64,000 nt of DNA from the NCBI GenBank assembly GCA_020650975.1, contig JAIPMN010000632.1, forward strand, positions 31,703 to 95,702, in the 5' to 3' direction. The DNA is from Apostichopus californicus (taxonomy: Eukaryota > Echinodermata > Holothuroidea > Aspidochirotida > Stichopodidae). The notes under the pieces were generated by a model. That model searched no databases, was not told the origin of the DNA, and worked only from the letters and a program-made list of their open reading frames with translations. The first letter of the stretch is position 1, and each line of letters starts with the position of its first letter. Positions 12,501 through 24,500 of this stretch are shown piece by piece. Made by a program: the position numbers and the translations under genes.

Positions 12501-15500
12501 TCTTGTCCAGCTGTGTGCAGGAATGGTGAAGTCCAACTTTTACAGTGCATTATGGGAGAGCGTCTTGACAAGTCCAACTGTCCGTCTTCCGGCCATTAAC
12601 TTTGTCCTGTCTCAAATCGACAACAAGGCCCCGATGAGCGAACAGAAATACTTGTTTGGGTCAGACACTCAGCTGTTGGTAAGTCACTAAGAATGAGACC
12701 ATCCTTTTTAAGGTGTTAAGGTTATCTATTTTCTTTGATGGGTGTACTCTATTCGATTAAGCCCAAAAGGGTTTCTTAGTTTACTTCCTTTCACATATTT
12801 TACTTATTTGCAGTTATGTTGTCTTGTTCACCTTGTATTACTATGTGATGAAACAAATAAATCATATACAAAATCATATACATCGTTGCCATTTTGAGGT
12901 GGTGCTTGGGGGGGGGGGATGGGGAAGGGGAATGGACGAGTAGACAACATTGGTTTTCAGCTATCAAAACAGAATATTGGATGTTCAGTTCATCCGAAAG
13001 TAGATAAAAATACAAACATAAACTATCATCATAACTATGTCGTTAACATATTTGACAGATACAAATACAAACTTAAGGCGCAAAAGTTCCGTACACAGGA
13101 TGCTAGAATATTCTTCCATTTCCTCGCATGAGGGTTCTTATTATCCGTCGCTCATAAGAGAGTCCATGGAGGACTTGAACAAGTCTGTTCGTAATAACGT
13201 CACATGTATTTATAGAAATACCATTTGTCATCACATGCTAACTATGATATATTAGTTATTTCCCTTTGATCCATGAAATAATATGAACAGAAAGGGGAAG
13301 AAAGTATTTGACCTACGACTTACTCTGTGACGATGTCACTATAAGTAGCAGCAACGTGATAATCGCTGATATGACGCAGAGAATTCTGTAGATTAAGTTG
13401 TTGTTCTAGTACTATGGATATTACTCTAATGAAACTGTCCTGAAGACAAGGTCCTTTGACAACCATACCACAGAAGGAAACTAGATGAAATCAAGCTGTT
13501 TTGTAGAGATTTAATGTTGATGTTGTTGTTGTTACTAGAAGAAGAAACAAGTTTTTTCATATTTTTACATTTTGTAATTTGGCCAGCATACAGACAATTG
13601 AAGTTCATGTGGTTAAGATGCGATTCAGAATGGTTTATGAAATAACTACTAAAAACCTGTTTTCCATACTGTTTCAAAAAGAAAACAAGAAGCTTGCTGA
13701 CTGAAATATTGCTCAAACATTGTTTTTATCCCTGATGATATTTTAAAATTATTAATTTTGAAAAACAAAATGAAAGAAAAAGAAATTCCTGATTTTTTTA
13801 AATTTCCCTAACATATTGGAAGAAAAAAGGTTTTTCTGAAATATTGCTCAAACATTTTTTCATCTCTGAAATCTAAAAAAAATGTTGATTTTGAAGATAT
13901 AAAAAGCTTAATTGGAAGTTCCTGATTCCTACAATACGTTACAGTTGGAAAAATCATACTGGTCAGGTTATTAGTGTTTCATGCTATATTTTATAAAATG
14001 TTAAATATTGTTTTCTTTCCCTTAATTTACATATTTAAAGTCTCTTTTTAGCCCACCTTGTGGACAGCCAGAACAGACCAGATACATTTGATAAGTTTGG
14101 GATTTATATCTTTTGTGCTTGGTTTGATAGGAAAACTCTCACTTATTGTTATCATTAAAGCGATACCCCCACCGATAAATACTGTATGAACAATGGTGTA
14201 TTTCCCAAACCATACCCAAATTTGTGAATATTTTTCTTCAATATCTCTTATCATTTCTGCCAAATACTGATTCCTTCACTTGTTGTGGTTGTCTCTTCAT
14301 GCGCAGGTTAAATCTGTGTGTGCCGCCCTCTATGATACAGTCGTCCTAGTTCAACGAAGCACCTTGGATCTTGTCCTTGTGTGCTTCCCTCTGTGCAGTG
14401 CGTCTATAACTCTCAGCCACGATCAACTTACCGAACTGGTCACGGCAACATTAAATACGCTCCTTCGTAGGGACATGTCTCTGAACCGCAGACTCTTCAC
14501 GTGGTTGCTAGGAGATCATGACGCTGGCGGCTACAATGCTGCTGCCCCCAAACTGACCCCACACGACCTCAAGAAGCATAAACGCTCGGATAGTGCAGTG
14601 TCCACTTCCAGCTATGTCAGCATAGAAGATCAAACCATATACTTTGAAACGCATTCCAGAAATTTACTAATCGAGGGATTGAAGACTTGGCTACACGACA
14701 CCCCAGAGGACACATTGCCTGGGGCGACCGACCAAAAGGTTCACCTCCTAAAGCCATATAGACTGTTAAACAGCCTTTTGGATAAACCAGAAGTCGGTCA
14801 AGCAATCTTGGACGATATCCTCATCGAGGTCTTCCGCGCCCTGTACCAGAAGTGCACCCTGGAACCTTGTAAAGGATCGACGTCGGACACGTTCTGCGGT
14901 GTTGTCAGGAGGAGGCTGAAGTCTGGCAGCTCAAAACCAGCCGATCTCATCAAAATCGCAAATCAGCTCTTCAATAGTCTGGAGCAGTATTTCATCTGGG
15001 AGTACGTCGGGAAGAAGTTTGAGATGTGTTGTCGTAAATCGGGGGTGAGAATGATGGAGACGATAGACCGGAACGCCCTGACCTGTTCCGAACTCTGCGT
15101 ACTGGTAGATTTCCTGCTGGATATCGTCTCGTTGGTAAGATTCCTTTATCCTGCACAGTCTAAATTTATTAATCTTACATAGGCAGGGTTATTCACCGTA
15201 TATTTATTTGTATTTCCCCCCCAAAATTGTTTGTATTTATGAATAAGTTTTAATTAGTCAACGTCACCTTCATGTTTATTCCTTTTCCTATTGATGATAA
15301 TGTCTTAACAAATTTTCCAGGACCTTTAGTGACCTTCATGTATGCCTTCTTGCCTTTTCCATCCCCACTCCCACTTCCCCACCCCACCCTTACTTCCCCA
15401 CACCACCCCCACTCCCCCATCTGGGAAACAAGAGAAAGCAGAGGAGAAACAAATACTGATTTACGCGACCAATGTCCAGCGCCATTTTAAAAAATAACAT

Positions 15501-18500
15501 AATGAGTGTTCAACGGTGACCATTTTTACGATGCCCTTTCAAAATTTTGTTTTTAATGGCATTCTTGTTGTAAATTCAGACGTCTTGTGATCACTTAGCA
15601 TTTTTTGGCTGCCAGTCCACAAAGCACAAGACTCTTGACACGTCTCTCCTCTTAATACCAGTTATGACAGACATGTGATTATATACAGCTACGAACATGT
15701 GACCTTATGTTCCTCTCTCTCTTCTCCAACAGGAATCCTATGTGGAGACTCCAACGGAATACTTGCCCCAGCTTCTGTGTAAGATTACGATGTCTTTGAC
15801 CAACAACTGCAGTCATTTGGCCTTGGTTGAAATTCACGATTCCTTACAGCTGTGTCTTAAACTGATGACCAAGGTAAAAGCCTTGCTCGGTCCATATGTT
15901 TTACTAACTAGCTGTTAGTCATAAGTACGGTCTGTTTAACATCAGATAACGTGAGAATGATTTGTGATAAGTATTTCCATCAGCAGCGAGCCTCTCGTAA
16001 ATCGGGAAGATTCGTTTTTTTTCATAACTAGCTATTGGGGCAAGCAGAGGAGATGCACAGCATCGTTGAGTCGTTCGGCTAGGTTAACAATATCAATTAA
16101 TTGTAAAATTTGGAGGATTTCTTTTATAGTAAAGAAGAGTGTTCAGAAATGACTTGCAAGTTTAAATAGATGATTCATCTAAGGTTGACATCAAATACAT
16201 CGACTAATTAAAAGATGAATATTTGATCGATAGCAATTTTCCTGAGGTTTACCCGGATTCGATATAAATCTAAGAGATTAAACTGTACATCAGTCAAAAC
16301 ATTGAAAGTTGTAAAAAATTTCACTTTAGATTGAGAATATTTTCGACAGCAAAAGATAAAGCAAAAACAGACAAGAAGGATCTCTCTTCCATTTTACTAT
16401 CGGTATTATAGCTAAAATAAATGCAAAATTGATATATTGGGTATTTTTTTGTTCCTTGCTGGGAGCAAAGGAACCTATGCTTTCAGGTTTATGTGTGTGC
16501 GTCTGTGACACTTGCTTGGGTCTGCGATAACTCAACAATGGAGTGATGGATATTTGTCATACTTGCTATGTAGATGTAGTATAGTGAGAAGGTGTGCCCT
16601 ATTGTTTTAGCTGCAGAACTTATGAATATTAATGAAGTTATGGGGTTAATTGTAGCCAAACTTGGTATACAGTTGTTGGTTAATGGCTGGAACATGTAAG
16701 CCTTTGGGACTATCTGGACCTCAAAAAATCTGGGTCCATATTTGAGCCGGGTGGAGCCGTTAATTTTATTACCACCCCAAATGCATTTTTGGGCACTTTC
16801 TTTGAGCCAGAATTTGTGGAGCCCAATATTCCATTTTGGCCCACATTTTTTGGGGGGCAAATATATTTTTGAGCCAGTTTGTTTGGGCCAAATATTTTTG
16901 GGACCATTTAGGTGCAAAATTTTATCGGGGTCCAAATTTTAAAATGGCAATAACTCCACAACCTTTAATCAGATTGTATCCAAACTTCAAATACAGTTGT
17001 TGATTCATAGCTTGTACATGTGGGGGCCTAAAGTATTTTTTTTATGGAGTGACAGCCTTACAACCTGCCCATTTGTGTGAAGTTGATACTATGCATTCAT
17101 TTTATCAACTACGATAGGGTGATGACATCCAACACTTAATACTTCACTAAGCCAGGTACCTTATTGCCCCATTGAGCTCTTGTATTTCAATTACACCATC
17201 TAGGTACAACCGTCCATGGTGCTAATGCCCCATTGGGCTCTTGTTTATCTTCCATTACACCATCTAGGTACAACCATCCATGGTGCTAATGCCCCATTGG
17301 GCTCTTGTTTATCTTCCATTACATCATCTAGGTACAACCATCCATGGTGCTAATGCCCTATTGGGCTCTTGTTTATCTTCCATTACACCATCTAGGTACA
17401 ACCATCCATGGTGCTAATGCCCTATTGGGCTCTTGTTTATCTTCCATTACACCATCTAGGTACAACCATACATGGTGCTAATGCCCTATTGGGCTCTTGT
17501 TTATCTTCCATTACACCATCTAGGTACAACCATCCATGGTGCTAATGCCCTATTAGGCTCTTGTTTATCTTCCATTACACCATCTAGGTACAACCATACA
17601 TGGTGCTAATGCCCTATTGGGCTCTTGTTTATCTTCCATTACATCATCTAGGTACAACCATCCATGGTGCTAATGCCCTATTGGGCTCTTGTTTATCTTC
17701 CATTACACCATCTAGGTACAACCATACATGGTGCTAATGCCCTATTGGGCTCTTGTTTATCTTCCATTACATCATCTAGGTACAACCATCCATGGTGCTA
17801 ATGCCCCATTGGGCTCTTGTTTATCTTCCATTACACCATCTAGGTACAACCATCCATGGTGCTAATGCCCCATTGGGCTCTTGTTTATCTTCCATTCCAC
17901 CATATAGGTACAACCATCCATGGTGCTAAGCCCTCACCCGCTAGAGGTCGCTCCAGTTATGGTGACAGAGCAGGAAGATGAGCTACCCAAAGAACTCTTG
18001 AGACATCTAGAGGGGATCGAGAACGACTATGACATGGTGGAAAGTCAGACTATACCACACAGAGATGACAGAGTAGATAAAGGTGTGTGTGTGTGTTCTC
18101 CTGTTTGAGGAGTTCTATTCTGTGTACAGAACTTGATCGATGATGGTAGTAATGTTGACTTGATAAAGCCCTTATGTAGAAGAAGAAGTTATGGATCTGA
18201 GTCTCTGTGGGAGGGGGGGGAGTTGGGCAAGATTTGAATTTTTCTGGAGGGCAAGGAGGGCAGGATATTGATCAGTTTGCATACCCTTAAGATATTGCAT
18301 TGAATTGTGTGTTTTGTGAAGGCATATCAAGTCTTCTTTGTCACCTTGCAACCTACAACCACTACCACTAACCTGCCCCCTCCCTCCCCAAAACTTTTGC
18401 TCTGTTCTTAAGATGGTGCGATGGTGCTAATGTAGTAGTTCTGCGACTACCAGTCTAAGTTAATTTGAATGAGTTGTTTTGTTGCTACAAATCCAGGTGA

Positions 18501-21500
18501 GAATCTGACATTGCTGATCTGCGCAGTTCTACAGGTCATGGTGACCATTATTGCATATTCAAACACAACACTTGGCCACATGACCTGTGACCTCTTATTC
18601 AAACTGCCCCATTGAAGTCAACCTATTTGTTATAGTGTGAATTTGTATCAATTCATTTTCTCAATTTATGAATGAGCATGATGTACCCCAAAACCTTTGA
18701 CCTCACAATTCATGTTCACCCAAACATGTACATCCCCAAATACCTTGCATTAGCAATAATTTCTGTTTTTCATAAGGCATGGACTATATACTTATGAAGG
18801 AAAACTTTTCTGCCACATAAATTTTGACATTACAGTTACATGCTACCCCAATGTACTTCACCTTACATTGTATGTGAGTGAAGTAATCTTCCCAAGGTAT
18901 TAGTTCGCATGGATTAATCTTACAAACAAAAAAATTCTCTGCCATGTAACCTTTGACCTCACAGTTCACATCCTCCCCCACCCCCCTCCCCCTCAAATAT
19001 ACATCGCCATGCATTTAAAGCAACTTGTCCACGTTATAAGTTTTGTTCGAAGAGACTTTCTCAACTAATTTTTTTGTCCCCCCAGATAAAGACGAAGATT
19101 CCTCAGCTCAGGAGAGGAAGGTCTCAATCCAAAGTTCCACCACGGAGGAGACATCTCAAATCTCTGAGTCCTCTAGCGAGTCTACCGAAACGTTTAATTC
19201 AGGTAACGACGAAGAAGATGAAACCGGTCATCAATCTCTGGATCGACTGGCTTCCAATCCGTCGGTCACTTCAAGTTCTTCCAAGCGTCTGCTCCTTAGC
19301 AGACCGACGAGCCTGGCCGACCCATCAGATTCTCCCAGCCTTCAGAGCATCGTCGATACGGACGAACCTTTCTCTCCGCGGGAATCGAAGCTCTCCGAAA
19401 AACTCAGTCACAGCAGAAGTTTGAGCTCGGCTAGCTTGACCCTGCCAGAGTCGGAGACTCCGCCTCTGTTTCTAATGCAAGCCTGCGTGCAATGCTATCA
19501 AAATTTCTTTTCCAAATTCGTTAACAAGAAGATCTTGCCAGGTAGCGATACCACCAAGTCGTGCATGAAGAAGATCCAGGTCCCCCGGAGCCTCTTTGGG
19601 GGCACGGGATCGTCGGAGGAGAAAAAGAAACATTCCAAAATATCTTCGTACCTTGATTGTCTGGAGGGGGTAGAGGAACGTAGCGGTTACGAGAGTTGCA
19701 TGATCAGAACAAATTCAGACTTGACCAGCGATTCAGCCTCTGCAACTTACCTTCGTAAGTTTCAATTGTTTTAAAAGAAAAAAATTACAAAATATGTTGA
19801 AATTTTTATATATTTCGAATCATGGTAGTTTAAGAAGGCGGATTTAGATTTGAAAATTTTGTTGTGTTCTTTTGATTTTCTTCGTGTAAAAACATAGCAG
19901 GGAAGAATGAATAACTTTATCGTGCTCAAACCCTATAAAGTTGCTGTGACAGCCTTCCTTTTGTATGATAGATCAACTGTTGTGAGAAAGAAATTTGCAT
20001 AAAAGAGATATTTTACCCAGTGTCTATGAAAGAATTGTTCATGTATAATTATTACTCTACTGTATTTTTTCTTTTTCTTTCAGGTGATGTTTCCATAGAG
20101 TGCAATACCTCAAATGTTGCTATCAGGACTTTCTCTACAGCTTGTAATCTCCTCGTGGAATTTGCTTGCTTCCCGATGTACTGCAACGAGAGTATATCTG
20201 CAGCATTACTCAGGCCTCCGAAAAACAAAGGTATTATTATATAAATAGATGTATGTATGTATGTATGTATGTATGTATGTATGTATGTATGTATGTATGT
20301 ATGTATGTATGTATGTATGTATTTTAGATCCTCCTGCAAGCAGGAACTCGCGAAGAAGTCTCATTGGCTTATCAAAGCTGCAAGCTGACCGAAGTCAGTC
20401 TCTTAGATTCATATTTTAACGTCCATGATTATGAATTGTCAATTGTCAACAACTCTGTAACGGGACGACATACATTAATCTTGGAGTGACTCGAACCGGG
20501 GACATAATGATTGAAAGGCACCTGTATTAACCACTGAGCTAAAAATTGTATGTGTTAAATGTAAAATGTAAATGTAAAAATTAAAAAATGGATGTAAAAT
20601 TTCTTCAATCAATTCTTTTTGATAAAGTTGGAAATTTTCTTTTGAACTGACAGAGAAGTGACAAATTTCCACTCTTGTTAATGCTTACTGCCACTAATTA
20701 CCATTACTATATCTTACCCACTTGAGGCAAGCACGGTCGAATTCAGATAAGCTGCCTTTTTCTTGACATTAACGATTGCTAATAATCATTTTCTTTCCAC
20801 CTCTGCTTTCCCCCATCCCCTCCCATCCCCACCATGTTTGGTATGAAGCAGTAAGGCAGTTAGTTACAAATTCCTTTTTAAACAAAATCCTCTTTGAAAA
20901 CTTTTTCAGGCAATCTACTAGCTATTCCTGAGTGGCTTCAAGTTCTCTTAACTGTGAGCTGTTTCGTGAAGAATTTCACCTTCCAAACTACGGCAGCCAA
21001 CACCATCCTGGAGTTGATTGCAATGACCAAGTCTGTCGTATCTAGCTCCAAAAACAACCAGTTGGTCTTGCCCAACCCCCCAAACTCGCCAAAGTCAACA
21101 TCCGGCAAAATATCTGTGGTGCTCATACCAGCAATCTCTTCCATGCATCTTGAAAGCCTGAACAATGGATCAACCTTCTTTCAAGTGAGTAAAAGACACT
21201 TTTCTTTCTTCATCTCGCAAGATTTTCTCGGTCTTCCTGTGGTTAGGGAAAATTTTTGTAAAAAGTTGTGGGCATTAATTATGATAGAAACAACCTGCAT
21301 GATCTGGCAAAAAGTATTAGAATCTCTCAAAGATGAAAAAAAAATACCATGCTTTTGCATTTTTAATAATACCAATGTGAAAATGTGTCCAGGTAATACA
21401 ATTTTGGGACTCAAATCTTACTCTTAAATAACCCTCATTGGCCTTTCAATTGGTGGCAGAATCTAGAAAGATATCTTAGATTTGTAAGTAGTAATCATTT

Positions 21501-24500
21501 ATTAAGTAAAACTTCGAACTTTTTCTTTACTAATTAGCAAGGACTCTTTAAACCTCTCCTTAAACCCCATCACCATTCTCTTTCTTTGCAGAGAGTGGCA
21601 GTCTATTTATGGGACTGTCTGGGCCAAGCCACCCCTCAATATCATACTAAGAGTGCTGATTTACTCCATCAACTTCACAACCTCACCCCCGATGTCTTCA
21701 TCTGCGAGAACGTGATTGGAAATTCTCTCATCTATCAGGAAAAGGTACAGATTTGAGTCAAATTTAAATGATTTCTATGATATCCAATCGTCACTGTTAT
21801 TGTGTAACTTTTAGTGTCCACATGTTTTCCAAGTTTGTGAAAGAATCCTATCTAGCTCAATCAGAAAATAGTTGACAATAATCTGGCCTTTAAGCAAAGA
21901 TGAGACAATTTATGGGGGGGGGGGGATGTCTTGTTACTGTGTCAGCTTTGTAACAACATGTTCATAACTAATAATGGTCATCAAAGTTCCCCAAAACATT
22001 AAAACATGGAAAAAGAAATGAACACTTGTGACTGATTTCAAGTGAACACTCACCCCTGACTTTAAGTTAGCACTCATGCCTGGTTTCAAGTACACACTCA
22101 TGCCTGATTTCAAGTACACAATCATGCCTGATTTCAAGTACACACTCATGCCTGATATCAAGTGAACACTCACAGTTAAATTTGCAAAAACCTCTATGGC
22201 TTTAATATAAATGTTTTTTTGTTTTTTTTAAATTACATTTATTTTGAGGGAGGCAACATTTTCTGTATTGGATTATACGGTTAATCACTCGATAATTAGG
22301 TATATTCAACTTGTTGTAAGCAGATACATGTATTAGTTTAATGGATTGGGTATCCAATTAAATGTGGTTTCATTGCATGTTCAAAAGTGACTACAATTTG
22401 CAACTCCAAAAAAAAAATGCTTAAAAGGAAACATGAGGTACTTGAATTCACAAATGTTATTTATTTGATTCTTTTACTTCTCCTAGGGTGCATCACTTTC
22501 AGCTCACATCAAGTTTTCCCTCCTCTGGCATTTGATCCGACCACAGATTCTGATGTCAAGTCCCGCCAGTCGAGTCAGGACTTTTGACAGGTAATGTATT
22601 CTAGTGTCAAATTGATTACTAACAACACCCTTGTTCAGATACCAAATCATTTTAACATTTTCTTTAGTATCTTTTTGGCAGAAAGTTGTCATTGTTTTCC
22701 AAGATTTCCAATACACGAGATTACTGGGCGGGAGAAAATTAGGCAAAAAGAAAAACATCTCAGAGAACAAAAGACCTTTCAGTATGTTGGAGCATGTCTT
22801 TGCAGTTCTCTTCTGTCACTGATGAACTTGCATTTAGGAATTTTGCTATATATGCTGCTGGAGTTATTGTGACAAAGGGAAGGGCGTGAAGTGGAAATGG
22901 GAAACCGGAGAGGGATGGGGTTGTCTCATGAAATGGTGAAGTGCCGTTCACTACCAAGATATTAGCATATTATAGAAGTATCTGTGATATTGAGAGGCAA
23001 ATTCCCCGCCCCCCTACCCCCTACCTGAACCTCCATTGTGTGAAGAAACAGATTTTGTAGAAGCCTTCCACCCAACTTTGGCCAGGGTGTGTATAAATGA
23101 AACAGGGAAAAAGTTTACGCTTCTATATATGAAAATAGAAAAATGACATAATGGCAACTGATGTGTGACACATGATTCCAGTAATTAATCCTCGTTATAT
23201 TATACCAATTTTGATTGATACTGTTTACTCTCTTCACTCTTTTTATAGATCTTTACTAGTCATGCTGGACAGTTTGGATCATGCCGATAGCATGGCTAGA
23301 TGCGTAACACAGACCTGGCTAATGCACGCCATCGACCGCGGCGACATCGCTCGTCTCTTGGAACCGATCTTGTTGGTCCTGCTCCATCCGACCACGGCTC
23401 GAGTCTCGGTCCAGTATCTGGGAAGGAGGCTTTTGGAGAGGAAGAAGAGGGAGAAGGAACTGGAAGAGAGCGAGAAAGAACTGTCCGAGTCTGAGAAGAA
23501 GATCTACAGCATCAGCAGCGTCAACGGAGAGGTTACGTATTACTCTCTGAAACAGGGACAGAAACTCAGGACCGGAGTGATACCCAAACAAGATCCCATC
23601 TTTGCTCTCACCTCTGTCAACGACAAGAAGAAGGTGGTGACCAAATCTAACTTGGGTCTGAATTACAGCCAACCTGCCAAAGCCCTGAGCAAACCCTTGA
23701 ATGTTACGATCAATCCATTCAGTCACGGCTATCAGAGCGATTCTGACAGTGAGCACGGATTACCAGCCTTACCTGCCAGTGCTCCTGGCACCCTGCAGAG
23801 GCAGAGGTCCCTATCGTCCAGCCCCAAGGAGACTTCCGTGGCGTCCCAGAAACAGAGGCGGACGCAACGGAAGTCATCGACGACACCGGCGCTGGATTCG
23901 GGGTCGTCGAAGACGGTGAGTACCGAAGACCTTTCGGGGAGCGACGTCACGGACGAACTCTCTTACGTGTTCAACGAGGAGGTGGAGGAGACCGTGGAAG
24001 AAATCGTGGAGGGCATCCTCAACGACATCGTCAATCACATCGCCATGGAAATCGATGGATCGCTGGAGATGGGAATAGAGACGAATCAGGACAAAGCAAA
24101 GGTCCCAGACAAGACCACATCGCCTCACAGGATCCAGAGTCCAGGATCAAGGAGTCTGTACGGGTCAAGTCGACACCACGGCAAGGCACAGGAAGAGTTC
24201 CTGCTGGAAGAGTTGGAAGGAGTGGTTCCTGGGTTGAGGGACCGATTGGTCCTGGCCCAGGAGACGAAGAAGGATGAAGCGAGGAACGAGGACGACGAAA
24301 CGGAAGAGGATGGCGATGAGGAGGAACAAGGACTGATAAAGATGCTTCCAAACATCAACTTGGAATTGCTCCACCCATTACAGCAGCATATCCTACTCTA
24401 CGTCCAGGTCTACGACACCCAGCGGATCCTCTACGTTCTGTCTCGACTGAGATTCATCTTGCACACGTGCTCCCGGGACTTTGTCTGCGCCATGTCCTCC

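Noticed and set aside
16489-16935. 148-codon minus-strand frame in DOP1 intron 5
   Set aside because: Lies in a low-complexity repeat; repetitive composition and no domain.
19074-19424. 116-codon + strand frame in exon 7
   Set aside because: Shifted shadow of the Ser-rich coding sequence, which itself joins in phase with its neighbours.
20488-20549. Functional tRNA gene
   Set aside because: Only A and B boxes are tRNA-like; no paired acceptor stem, and a SINE body and tail follow.
20894-21427. Exon 9 frame continuing past 21184
   Set aside because: The tail has no family similarity and a consensus donor at 21185 joins in phase with exon 10.
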